Shown in pieces: positions 1 through 6,216 of a DNA stretch of 7,858 nucleotides. The position numbers and the translations under genes were made by a program. Positions within the stretch are counted from its first letter, which is position 1. Each line of letters begins with the position of its first letter. The notes below the pieces were generated by a model. The model worked only from the letters and a program-made list of their open reading frames with translations. It made no database searches and was not told the DNA's origin. This DNA comes from Bacteroidota bacterium (lineage in GTDB: Bacteria; Bacteroidota; Bacteroidia; AKYH767-A; OLB10): NCBI GenBank assembly GCA_016713525.1, contig JADJOZ010000031.1, positions 1 to 7,858 of the forward strand, read 5' to 3'.

Positions 1-268
1 AACTATCTTTTGCTCCCAAGTCAATTCTTTACTTAAGAAATCTTTTATAAATTTTTCAGTGACTGAAATCTTTATAAGAAATTCTATCCTCAAACACCTT
101 ATCGTTTGCATACAATCATATTTGTCAAAGGCTAATTGATGTGGTAACTTTGATAAAAATTTGAGGGCACCCTGTGAATGGATTTAAATTCATCATAATT
201 CGTATTTCCCCTAACTTTCTCAAAGAGTGTTTCGAAAGAAATTAAGTTGTCTTTTGCGTCTTCAATTG

Positions 269-463
269 CTAGCTGTAATTCCTGAATTTCCTTATTACTG
301 ATCCTTCTAAGTGATTTGGTTTAAGTGTTGGAATTATTTTATCTAGTTGTTGGGTAAAGTTTGCCACTTGTGCCTGGTTGGCATTATGGATTTGATTAGA
401 AGGCAATTTAATTTGTAAATCTCTTGCTACTCGCTTTAAGGTTTGATTGGTTGGGTCTTTCAA
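269..463 (-). CDS. Middle fragment of the AAA ATPase
   Basis: This open piece begins MKDPTNQTLKRVARDLQIKL, but the frame is open further upstream (NKFQEANNKAL), so the ATG is internal. It is polar and predicted helical, with no catalytic motif, and would sit roughly 70-140 residues after the Walker A motif. It stops at 269-271 after a frame change near 297; the neighbouring frame continues as ISNKEIQELQLAIEDAKDNL, an amphipathic helical stretch. No function can be given to this piece alone. Confidence 0.5.
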   Translation of the reverse strand: MKDPTNQTLKRVARDLQIKLPSNQIHNANQAQVANFTQQLDKIIPTLKPNHLEGSVIRKFRNYS

Positions 464-488
464 TGCTTTGTTATTGGCCTCTTGAAAT

Positions 489-695
489 TTATTTTGAATA
501 ATAAAGCAGTCTTTGAGAGGTTGTAGGTCTTGTCTTTAAATTTTCAAGAGTTTTTGGTAAATGTGAAATTGAGTTGTCAACTAAACTTGGGATATTTATG
601 GTGTTGAAAATATTTTCTTCAATTAAATCTAGAATTCTTGATTTACCTGATCCATTTTTCCCAACAAGAGCGACTACATTTGAAAGTCGTTGCAT
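489..695 (-). CDS. Walker A-containing fragment of the AAA ATPase
   Basis: This is the open piece that carries the P-loop GKNGSGKS. Its first ATG (693-695) is probably internal: upstream in this frame the codons read TRGIGEIN, and the true N-terminus lies in another frame starting at 762, with the shift at the run of five C at 711-715. The piece ends in SQRLLYYSK followed by a stop, and the protein appears to resume one frame over as NKFQEANNKALKDPTNQ. It should be read as part of the 1-762 gene, not as a separate small protein. Confidence 0.6.
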   Translation of the reverse strand: MQRLSNVVALVGKNGSGKSRILDLIEENIFNTINIPSLVDNSISHLPKTLENLKTRPTTSQRLLYYSK

Positions 696-832
696 ATTAA
701 TTTCACCAATCCCCCTTGTTTTTAGTAATTTGTTCCGATAGTTTTATAGTTTCAAATCTCATTTAAAAAATATTTTAGTTGTCAAAGTAATTTAGTAACA
801 TTTTTAGCTAGCACTATTATTATACATTTAAC

Positions 833-864
833 TACAATTTCCAACTAATTGGGTGGAAATTGTA
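833..864. promoter_or_regulatory. 11-bp perfect inverted repeat upstream of the ATPase gene
   Basis: TACAATTTCCA at 833-843 and TGGAAATTGTA at 854-864 are perfect inverted copies around a 10-base centre. The site lies about 70 bp upstream of the ATPase start codon (762, minus strand). The AT-rich arms and position suit an operator for a dimeric regulator; no T-run follows on either side, so an intrinsic terminator is less likely. No regulator gene is visible nearby. The symmetry is seen directly; the role is inferred. Confidence 0.45.
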
Positions 865-936
865 AGTTGCTATCATTTCGGGGGTGTAATAATAAACATT
901 GCGATCAAATCTCAGTTATTATTACTTACTTTTTCT

Positions 937-1111
937 CGCCAATTTGCTCTAGATTGTAGAGGATTATTCAGAAGGAATGCGGCGCTTCCTCTTCCAAATT
1001 GACTAAAAATACACCATAAAAACCAATTGCCTAATTTTGACGACAACTTGAATTTTGTTAATACATTAAATTTTAAAAGCTTACAAATTCCGATACCTAG
1101 AAAAGCAAGGG
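937..1111 (+). repeat. Diverged direct repeat, copy A
   Basis: This segment is collinear with copy B at 7618-7794. The first 54 bases (937-990 against 7618-7671) align without gaps with 42 matches by my count. CAATTGCCTAATTTT (1024-1038) is identical to 7706-7720, and both copies end near CAAGGG (1106-1111 and 7789-7794). The offset changes from 6681 to 6683 bases across the repeat, so only small indels separate the copies. It has no convincing open frame and is probably a dispersed intergenic element of this genome. Confidence 0.72.
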
Positions 1112-1157
1112 TTTACCCTTTAAATGTTGAAAACTTTTTTCGAAATTGGCGTAAGGA

Positions 1158-1208
1158 GCAGCTCAAAGCTGCGTTAATGAGTGGTTTGCGGCTAGCCGCG
1201 TTAATTAG
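1158..1208 (+). repeat. Two tandem hairpins, each followed by GCGTTAAT(G/T)AG
   Basis: The first hairpin is GCAGCT-CAA-AGCTGC (1158-1172). The second is the perfect palindrome GCGGCTAGCCGC (1188-1199). Each runs into nearly the same tail, GCGTTAATGAG or GCGTTAATTAG. The stems differ in sequence while symmetry and tail are kept, which looks like compensatory change in a folded DNA or RNA element. The ends recall folded recombination sites, but no full attC box pattern is present. Confidence 0.55.
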
Positions 1209-1300
1209 AAGCTGAGTTGCGGAGAGTAGGTCATTGGCGGCACGCTGCGTCATTTGCAGTAGAGCAGCCCTTCAATGGGTCATTTGTGGCAAGGCCTTAC

Positions 1301-1350
1301 AGGGGGTAACGATTGTCAGGAATTCAGTTTTGTAATGGTGAGGTTGGAAT
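1301..1350 (+). repeat. 50-bp spacer segment related to 4191-4240
   Basis: Aligned without gaps against 4191-4240, 33 of 50 positions match by my count, including AATTCAGT (1321-1328) and the terminal GGAAT. The segment lies about 180 bp before the TPR reading frame and its partner about 175 bp after the end of that gene, so the TPR gene is bracketed by related sequence in the same orientation. Identity is modest, so homology is likely but not proven. Confidence 0.45.
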
Positions 1351-1533
1351 GGTAGTCTTGTATGCGGGAGTCAACATATGCCAGAATCTCTTTGAAAAAC
1401 ACATATGCTTTAATTAAGTCATTGCGTCGGTTGAACTTATACCTTGCAGGTTGCTCGCCAGCATTGGCAAATTTCTGGTGTGTAAAAATGCACGCAAATT
1501 TCTATATTTGTTAAGTGTAATGCACTTTTTCAA

Positions 1534-2229
1534 TTGAAAGATTATGAACAAGCCATTGTAAATATTTCAACTGCCATCAAGTTGGAGCCTTCAAACCGTT
1601 TCTATTACAAAATTCGCGCCTTGGTTCTTAATCAAAAAGGACAATTTGAGAAAGCAATTGAAGACTATTCTTATTTGCTTGAACTCAATCCACATGATGC
1701 TGAATCATTCTATAACAGAGGATGTTTATGGGCTGTCTTAGGAAGTCAAGTAAAAGCAATCGAAGACTTTTCTTCCGCCATAGGTCTGGTTTCAGATTAT
1801 AAAGATGCTATTTATGCTAGAGCCATCAATTATCAACAAGTTGGTGATAAGCAGAAGGCAATTGGTGATCTTTCACAATATTTGGTACTTAACCCAGATG
1901 ACCAAGTATTTCTTGACGCCCGTGCAATATATTACACAGAACTGAGGGAATATCCAAAGGCAATAATAGATTATACTAAAATAATCGAACTGGGTCCCGA
2001 CGAACCAGCATATTACTTTACAGCAAGGGGTCTGTTGTGGGGGAAAATATCGCAGTATGTTAGAGCTGTTCAAGACTTTACAAAGGCAATTGATATTGAG
2101 CCAACCAATGCAACACATTATGTTAATAGAGGTGCTGCTTATTTGTCCATAGATGAAACAGAGTTAGCTATGGCTGATTTTTCAAAAGGAATAGATTTGG
2201 ATCCTTCTAGTTCTGATAGTTTCCAATAA
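1534..2229 (+). CDS. TPR-repeat protein, N-terminal piece (about seven repeats)
   Basis: The protein is an array of tetratricopeptide repeats with a 34-residue period, visible as NRGCLWAVLGSQVKAIEDF, ARAINYQQVGDKQKAIGDL and NRGAAYLSIDETELAMADF, each ending in a proline-turn motif such as LNPHD, LNPDD or IEPTN. TPR arrays form superhelical scaffolds that bind partner proteins; the partner is unknown. The TTG at 1534 is the first usable start, but it falls inside a repeat: the frame is open back to 1486 and reads CNALFQLKDYEQAI, the normal first helix. The N-terminus may therefore be missing or lie in another frame. The piece ends at 2227-2229 because of one extra base near 2221-2223; the next frame continues repeat seven in exact register. 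Confidence 0.85.
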   Translation: MKDYEQAIVNISTAIKLEPSNRFYYKIRALVLNQKGQFEKAIEDYSYLLELNPHDAESFYNRGCLWAVLGSQVKAIEDFSSAIGLVSDYKDAIYARAINYQQVGDKQKAIGDLSQYLVLNPDDQVFLDARAIYYTELREYPKAIIDYTKIIELGPDEPAYYFTARGLLWGKISQYVRAVQDFTKAIDIEPTNATHYVNRGAAYLSIDETELAMADFSKGIDLDPSSSDSFQ

Positions 2230-2251
2230 TAGAGCGATATGTTGGTCAGAT

Positions 2252-2728
2252 ATGGGTAATGAACAAAAGGCTACTGAGGATTATACCAGGGGCATATTGC
2301 TTGAGCCCAATGATTTTATAGCTTATTCGAACCGAGGCGCTTCTTACTTGGAGGTGGGAGATTATAATTCTGCTATTACCGATTTTAACAGAGCCATTGA
2401 AATAAAGGAAGATCACTCACATGCATACTATGGTAGAGGGTGTTTGCTTCTTCTGCAGGATAACGCTGAAAGTGCTAAAGCAGACTTCCAGAAATCAGTT
2501 GAATTTGATAATGAAGGGTCATCAGCTTTTTTGGAGTGGGGATTATTGGAAGTTGAAAATGGGAATTATTCAAAAGGTTTTCCACTGTTGAGTTATGCGC
2601 TGAAAACAAAATCGTCTCATCAAACCGTAAACCAGATTGCGGGTTTCTTCCGAAACCAGCCTATGATGGCACTAAACTGGTTAGCAACTATGAATCTTGA
2701 AACTACCTTCACATTGATGAAAAATTGA
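2252..2728 (+). CDS. TPR-repeat protein, second piece (repeats 7-10)
   Basis: This is the direct continuation of the 1534-2229 frame. The ATG at 2252 is internal: read from about 2222, the sequence gives SFNNRAICWSDMGNEQKATE, which completes a 34-residue repeat begun in the previous frame. Further repeats follow (AYSNRGASYLEVGDYNSAI, YYGRGCLLLLQDNAESAKA, FLEWGLLEVENGNYSKGF), growing less canonical toward the end, as is usual where a TPR array meets another domain. The last part, QIAGFFRNQPMMALNWLA, is a non-TPR helix. The stop at 2726-2728 is probably another frameshift, since adjacent frames continue with coding-like sequence to the next piece. Confidence 0.8.
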   Translation: MGNEQKATEDYTRGILLEPNDFIAYSNRGASYLEVGDYNSAITDFNRAIEIKEDHSHAYYGRGCLLLLQDNAESAKADFQKSVEFDNEGSSAFLEWGLLEVENGNYSKGFPLLSYALKTKSSHQTVNQIAGFFRNQPMMALNWLATMNLETTFTLMKN

Positions 2729-2865
2729 CAGGGTCTATTCAAAGTGTGTTACATCTCAGAATGGATTTCAAATATCAATGATAACAAGGAAAAATTGGGT
2801 GAACGGACTGCGTTAAAAACTCGAAGGCATAATTAAATATATGATGGGAGATTTGATTTCTTCCT

Positions 2866-3387
2866 ATGATATTTTTTGAGAAGCTTGATGATGATAGTGA
2901 GTTGGATTTGCAATTACAGTATTATTATCATAAGTCTGCAATTGAACTTTTCCCGAAAATACCATTTGAAGCCCATACCTATTCGATTCAAAGAGGAATT
3001 CTGAATGAAATTGACCATTTTATTGGAAAAGGTGTAACTGATGATGACAATTTGTATTATGCTTCGCTGATATTATTCGAAGCAGAAGATTATCAGAAAG
3101 TAATAGACCTTGCAGCAAGTACCAATAACAAGTCGGTTGAGTTATTGAGAATTGCAGCCTCCTCAGCAATTGGTCAGGATACGCAGGTTGGAACGGCTAA
3201 CATATTAAAGGCATCTTTATGGGATTTTGATCTTCCTGAAAAGGTGGTGCAGGTCAGTAGCAATTATATGGCTTGGATGAGTCAATTAAACGATGTAATA
3301 AGGTACTATGAAATTGAAGATGTATTGAATTTGTTGGAATTGTCTAACCTGATCAGAAAAGATTTTGGGAATGTGGAGTTGCGATAA
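2866..3387 (+). CDS. C-terminal helical region of the TPR protein, first piece
   Basis: The piece is acidic and helical (EKLDDDSELDLQLQYYYHKS, later LYYASLILFEAEDYQKVIDL), with a degenerate TPR-like pair in the middle. I do not recognise a named family. The ATG at 2866 is likely internal: in neighbouring frames, 2732-2862 reads CYISEWISNINDNKEKLGER then LEGIIKYMMGDLISSYDIF, which leads straight into FEKLDDD. This makes it the continuation of the TPR gene with shifts near 2735, 2840 and 2862. It could instead be a separate downstream gene with its start in the 2729-2866 gap. It ends after LIRKDFGNVELR, overlapping the next frame. Confidence 0.6.
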   Translation: MIFFEKLDDDSELDLQLQYYYHKSAIELFPKIPFEAHTYSIQRGILNEIDHFIGKGVTDDDNLYYASLILFEAEDYQKVIDLAASTNNKSVELLRIAASSAIGQDTQVGTANILKASLWDFDLPEKVVQVSSNYMAWMSQLNDVIRYYEIEDVLNLLELSNLIRKDFGNVELR

Positions 3388-3850
3388 ATTAAGGGAAGAA
3401 ATCAGACTTGAAAGGACCCGGTTATTTGCAAATAATTACGAAGCAAGGATGGCTTCTGGTATTAATCCCAAAGTCCTTAAAGCGAGTGATATTTTAACAA
3501 AAGACAGCATCAGAACTAAATTTAATGATATTAAGAAATCGGTAGAAAGCGGCGACCTTGACTGTGCTTCTAGCATAGCCTTAGCAATTTCGGGAAAACA
3601 ATTGTCAAAAAAGGAATGTCATGATTTTATTTCCTATTTTTTGAATCAAGGCCAAATTAATAAGAAGGACGCTATGTATCTGATGCTATTTACTAACTAT
3701 GTTTACAACCTTATATCCGAGGCTGTAACGACAGGATTTGAAGCGTCCAAAAAAACGGCATTTAATGAAATGTTTCAAGATCTGATGACGGACTCTTCGA
3801 ATTGGGTGCTTTTATTTCGTGCACCACTGCCGGAGGATTATGTGCATTAA
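3365..3850 (+). CDS. C-terminal helical region of the TPR protein, second piece
   Basis: The listed ATG gives MGMWSCDKLREEI, but the first residues only read the previous frame's DNA out of phase. The natural join is DFGNVEL followed by DKLREEIRLERTRLF, with one indel near 3378-3385. The piece is soluble and strongly helical, with many Lys and Glu, and has no membrane segment, metal site or nucleotide motif that I can see. It ends in LFRAPLPEDYVH and a stop at 3848-3850. The end may be natural, or the protein may carry on one frame over (ALTIKLASKLSFRQDSNE) into the 3893-4015 piece. Family unknown; probably part of the TPR protein. Confidence 0.6.
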   Translation: MGMWSCDKLREEIRLERTRLFANNYEARMASGINPKVLKASDILTKDSIRTKFNDIKKSVESGDLDCASSIALAISGKQLSKKECHDFISYFLNQGQINKKDAMYLMLFTNYVYNLISEAVTTGFEASKKTAFNEMFQDLMTDSSNWVLLFRAPLPEDYVH

Positions 3851-3892
3851 CCATCAAATTAGCAAGTAAGCTAAGTTTCAGACAAGATTCCA

Positions 3893-4015
3893 ATGAGCTA
3901 CAATTATCTGAATTTTAAAGAACAGTTTATAAAAACTGTCGGGGCCGCTATTGAGGAAATAGGAGAAGAAGAGTTTTATAAGAAGTACCCTGTGAATGAA
4001 TTGATAGAGCGATAA
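3893..4015 (+). CDS. Short 40-residue frame, likely C-terminal end of the TPR protein
   Basis: An ATG at 3893 opens a 40-codon frame, MSYNYLNFKEQFIKTVGAAI then EEIGEEEFYKKYPVNELIER, ending TAA at 4013-4015. The acidic amphipathic sequence looks like real protein. One frame over, 3843-3917 is open and reads ALTIKLASKLSFRQDSNELQ LSEF, which joins smoothly to KEQFIKTV if one base is removed near 3915. I infer that this is the true C-terminus of the gene starting at 1534, giving about 825 residues overall. It could alternatively be an independent small protein. Confidence 0.4.
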   Translation: MSYNYLNFKEQFIKTVGAAIEEIGEEEFYKKYPVNELIER

Positions 4016-4190
4016 CAGTGATTGTAAGTTCATTCAACCTCGTTCAATGCAGTAGTTATAACAAATGCGATCTAGGCGACTAACTTCTTTCGTTGCAGAT
4101 TGCTCTTCAGCACCACAAGTTTCTGATTTGGTTCAAAACTTAAGCAAATCACTAAATTTACAAATGGTTTGAATAGGCAGCTACTTTCAC

Positions 4191-4240
4191 AGGGAGTAAA
4201 GATGGTTTGTAATTCAGTACTGCAACAGGGGAACCGGAAT
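4191..4240 (+). repeat. 50-bp spacer segment related to 1301-1350
   Basis: Gapless alignment to 1301-1350 gives 33 matches in 50, with the shared blocks AGGG-GTAA, AATTCAGT and GGAAT. Orientation is the same. A run of seven G follows at 4242-4248, a place where base count may be unreliable. Confidence 0.45.
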
Positions 4241-4313
4241 AGGGGGGGTCGAAAAAATTAAATAATTAAAGCCGGTGCAGGTGGAATACATGTGCCTATT
4301 AACAAAATGAGTG

Positions 4314-4381
4314 CCGCTTTCAATATTTACCTGCTACTGTGCCTTAGGGTAATTCCTAATTCCTGAAAAAAATTAAAGCGG
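4314..4381. repeat. Inverted repeat with about 50-base loop
   Basis: CCGCTTT (4314-4320) pairs with AAAGCGG (4375-4381), and AAT (4322-4324) with ATT (4372-4374) after one bulged C. The loop contains AATTCCT twice in tandem (4351-4364 region). Lying between two convergent genes, it could be a long transcript-end structure, but there is no T-run. The pairing is seen; the function is unknown. Confidence 0.35.
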
Positions 4382-4438
4382 TATACAAATACGTGGTTGT
4401 TAAAGATATTCATGCAAAGATGGTTTCAATTTCAGAGG

Positions 4439-4559
4439 GGTTGTGCAACGGCCACGGCTGTTACCAGCTGGCGTTCTTCGTCACCGGGTCTATATACCAC
4501 GGCTAATGTTGAATATCTCGGTCATTTTGGTGCTGGCTTGTGAGGAATTGCATATAACC
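4439..4559. repeat. 121-bp element with imperfect inverted ends
   Basis: The left end is GGTTGTGCAAC (4439-4449). The right end, ATTGCATATAACC (4547-4559), is its imperfect reverse complement (GGTTATATGCAAT) with a 2-base gap. Inside, CCACGGCT occurs twice (4452-4459, 4497-4504), and CCAGCTGG (4464-4471) is palindromic. It is more G+C-rich than its surroundings and has no coding capacity. Size and inverted ends suggest a small dispersed intergenic or MITE-like element, or a folded recombination site; only one copy is in this window. Confidence 0.4.
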
Positions 4560-4608
4560 TGATGTACCACTCACCATGAAAGAATTCCATTCGAATCATT
4601 CTCAACAA

Positions 4609-4985
4609 TTATACTCTTGCTGAAGTTCCTTTGCTATTAAAACCCCTCACAAAATAAATTCCTGAAGAAACATTTTTAAAGTTAATTTTTTTGATTCATT
4701 CAAGATATTTTTAGTTAAAAGTCTTCTACCAAAGAGATCCAATATTTCAATTTTACCATCCAATATTATTTTTTAAAGTGACAAGAAATTCTTCCTAGCA
4801 GCGGGTTAGGTAAATGCTCAATCGGTATATTATTTTTATCAATCTCATTTAAACTTAAAGGCTGATTTAATTCAAAACAGCCCATGTCAGGCTGGAATAT
4901 CGGAGCCGGACGTGGTACGTTATCCAAATCATAAGGTGGTGCATCAGTTAATGTACCCGCATTGAGGCATGGTGAATTAGCTGAA
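4609..4985 (-). other. Beta-helix closing motif and T9SS type A sorting domain
   Basis: On the minus strand this segment reads FSANSPCLNAGTLTDAPPYD then LDNVPRPAPIFQPDMGCFEL, the usual end of choice-of-anchor Q beta-helix proteins. It continues as NNIPIEHLPNPLLGRIS, KIEILDLFGRRLLTKNIL and, after another shift, NVSSGIYFVRGFNSKGTSAR with a TAA stop. The PNP, the D-x-x-G-R and the GIYFV positions are the anchors of the T9SS type A sorting domain, recognised by the type IX translocon. Shifts lie near 4780 and 4675. Each anchor motif can be read directly from the DNA, so this assignment is firm. Confidence 0.85.
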
Positions 4986-5438
4986 AAGATGAAAATCTGC
5001 TAGACTAACAAAATTAGAAAGCTGTCTAGGTTGCCTATACCAGCAAAACCTCCACGGATGTCACTACATGAAGTTTGCAGTCCCCGTAGTTCCACTTGCT
5101 GCCACTATTTCAGTTCCCTGGTTTGAATTTCACAAATGCAATTTATTCCAAAAATTGTCGCACTTCCAGAATACAATAGTCCAGTCCCATCGATATTGTT
5201 ACTACTCAAAGTCTTATTATCTGCTAATGTACAATTTATCATATTCAAATTTGTCCCACCACTTAGCTTTATCGCTCCACCTTGTAAAATGGAGAGGTCC
5301 CTCGACCTGATTGATTAGAGGTTATTAAGACATTTTTAAAATATGCCGAATCTCCTCCCAAGGGGATAAACCTGCCCCACCATAAACTCCACCACTGTTA
5401 CCCATTTGGTTATTATAAACAATAGAATTCTCTAAAAA

Positions 5439-6056
5439 TTAGTTGGGGAGCAGCAATGAAATCCCACCCCCATAAAAAAAATTAGCCCCAACTCCCATTA
5501 TATTCTCATGAACTGACACATTATTTAATTGGGCTATTGAATTCGCAACCAAATACATACCTCCACCTTGAACTGAACTGCCTCCATTTCCCATATAATT
5601 ATTAAAAATAAAAAGAGAATTTATCAAAACGGTGTCACAATCATCTATATATATTCCACCCCCTTGTTTAAAAGTACCCCCATTGCCCATTTCATTATGA
5701 TGCACTAAAACATTATTTATAATTACAGTAGTACAACCTTTCAAACAAATTCCCGCACCCTGATTCCATGAAGTGTTGTCACCAAATGAATTTCCTGAAA
5801 TATCAACGTTATTAAAAACTGGTGAGCCATATCCTACATAAACACCTGCTCCTGACAAACTTGTATTTGATCCTAAAGCATTGAAAGTTACTGAGGAATT
5901 GGAGAGAGAAAAATTTGAATCAGTTGCTACAATTCCTGCACCAACTGACTCAGTGGAATAATTTTCTGTAATGGAAAACTCAGTAATTTTAGGACTGCAT
6001 TTATACATATGCATACCCCCCCACAAAAAAAAAAACCCAACAGTACAAACCACCAC
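5439..6056 (-). CDS. Central beta-helix coils of the secreted protein (fragment)
   Basis: This is the longest open piece of the gene and consists of parallel beta-helix coils. Four consecutive units of exactly 32 residues (96 bp) begin at 5753, 5657, 5561 and 5465: GICLKGCTTVIINNVLVHHN, GIYIDDCDTVLINSLFIFNN, GMYLVANSIAQLNNVSVHEN and GISLLLPN-stop. Shared positions are GG(G)I, an inward-facing aliphatic ladder, the NN pair and MGxGG. Earlier coils are less regular (27-31 residues). The first 13 residues of the listed frame read the A11/C7 homopolymers and are doubtful. The stop at 5439-5441 sits at unit position 9, and the same frame continues with FLENSIVYNNQMGNSGG in perfect register, so the protein evidently extended beyond it. 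Confidence 0.75.
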   Translation of the reverse strand: MVVCTVGFFFLWGGMHMYKCSPKITEFSITENYSTESVGAGIVATDSNFSLSNSSVTFNALGSNTSLSGAGVYVGYGSPVFNNVDISGNSFGDNTSWNQGAGICLKGCTTVIINNVLVHHNEMGNGGTFKQGGGIYIDDCDTVLINSLFIFNNYMGNGGSSVQGGGMYLVANSIAQLNNVSVHENIMGVGANFFYGGGISLLLPN

Positions 6057-6216
6057 CTGTAATTTTAAAGCCCTTAATTACAGTATTGGTATCTATTGTG
6101 ACAGACATTATATCACCATCTAAAGTAATCACCGCCTTCAAACCACCTCCATTAATAACTGTATTGGATGAACTCTCATCGCTAAACATCTTTAATATTG
6201 GCCACATTTTGGCCAA
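6001..6216 (-). CDS. N-terminal coil region of the beta-helix protein (fragment)
   Basis: This frame carries SDESSSNTVINGGGLKAVIT then TNTVIKGFKITGGG, the first coils of the helix and a hallmark of secreted parallel beta-helix proteins. Its ATG is internal: upstream frames encode the signal peptide and GDTVLVQPGTYFEN, joined by shifts near 6330, 6262 and 6200. It ends wrongly as VGGYAYV because the frame changes at the adjacent homopolymers at 6016-6022 (seven C) and 6025-6035 (eleven A), which read as Phe and Gly codons on the minus strand. Confidence 0.65.
   Translation of the reverse strand: MAKMWPILKMFSDESSSNTVINGGGLKAVITLDGDIMSVTIDTNTVIKGFKITGGGLYCWVFFFVGGYAYV

Larger units (their letters stand above)
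1..762 (-). pseudogene. AAA/RecF-like ATPase, N-terminal part, frameshifted and cut by the window edge
   Basis: Reading leftward from an ATG at 760-762, the rebuilt protein begins MRFETIKLSEQITKNKG, continues GIGEINMQRL and reaches VALVGKNGSGKSRILDLIEE, where GKNGSGKS (residues about 34-41) is a textbook Walker A ATP-binding motif. The early position of the motif is typical of ABC/SMC/RecF-type AAA ATPases that act on DNA, many of them orphan or defence-associated. The rest is charged and helical and could be an insertion or coiled-coil arm; Walker B and the signature motif would lie beyond the left edge. The frame changes near the C5 run at 711-715, near 495, 297 and 155, and probably twice between 60 and 110. 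Residues on both sides join plausibly, so single-base indels are likely. The ATPase fold is well supported; substrate, partner and biological role are unknown. Confidence 0.72.
763..1533. other. Non-coding spacer between ATPase and TPR genes
   Basis: No credible gene was found in this 770-bp stretch. It holds the 833-864 inverted repeat, direct-repeat copy A (937-1111), tandem hairpins (1158-1208), a 50-bp segment (1301-1350) related to one at 4191-4240, and a 10-bp direct repeat (1467-1476 and 1494-1503). From about 1150 it becomes visibly richer in G+C than the flanking AT-rich sequence. The weak open frame at 1027-1215 covers repeat and hairpin sequence and has no protein-like signature. 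Confidence 0.6.
4016..4608. other. Non-coding spacer between TPR and beta-helix genes
   Basis: This spacer lies between the convergent ends of the TPR and beta-helix genes. No open frame resembles protein. It contains the 50-bp segment 4191-4240, a run of seven G at 4242-4248, an inverted repeat at 4314-4381 and the 121-bp element at 4439-4559. There is no clear intrinsic terminator with a T-run for either gene. Confidence 0.55.

Noticed and set aside
1027..1215. 62-codon open frame on the plus strand
   Set aside because: It covers repeat copy A and the tandem hairpins, and copy B does not keep the frame.
1467..1503. GCAAATTTCT repeated at 1467-1476 and 1494-1503
   Set aside because: A single pair of 10-mers in AT-rich sequence with no further copies seen; could be chance.
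1873..2118. Minus-strand frame inside the TPR gene
   Set aside because: It is antisense to a clear TPR array; its Cys- and Ile-rich composition is that of a shadow frame.
4291..4450. Possible integron attC site (TTAACA ... GTTGTGC)
   Set aside because: The outer boxes are only loosely matched, inner boxes and spacing could not be found, and no integrase is present; kept only as a broad hypothesis.
5068..5318. Two plus-strand frames opposite the beta-helix gene
   Set aside because: They are antisense to readable beta-helix coils (GGAIKLSGGTNLNMINCTLA) and have no protein-like features.
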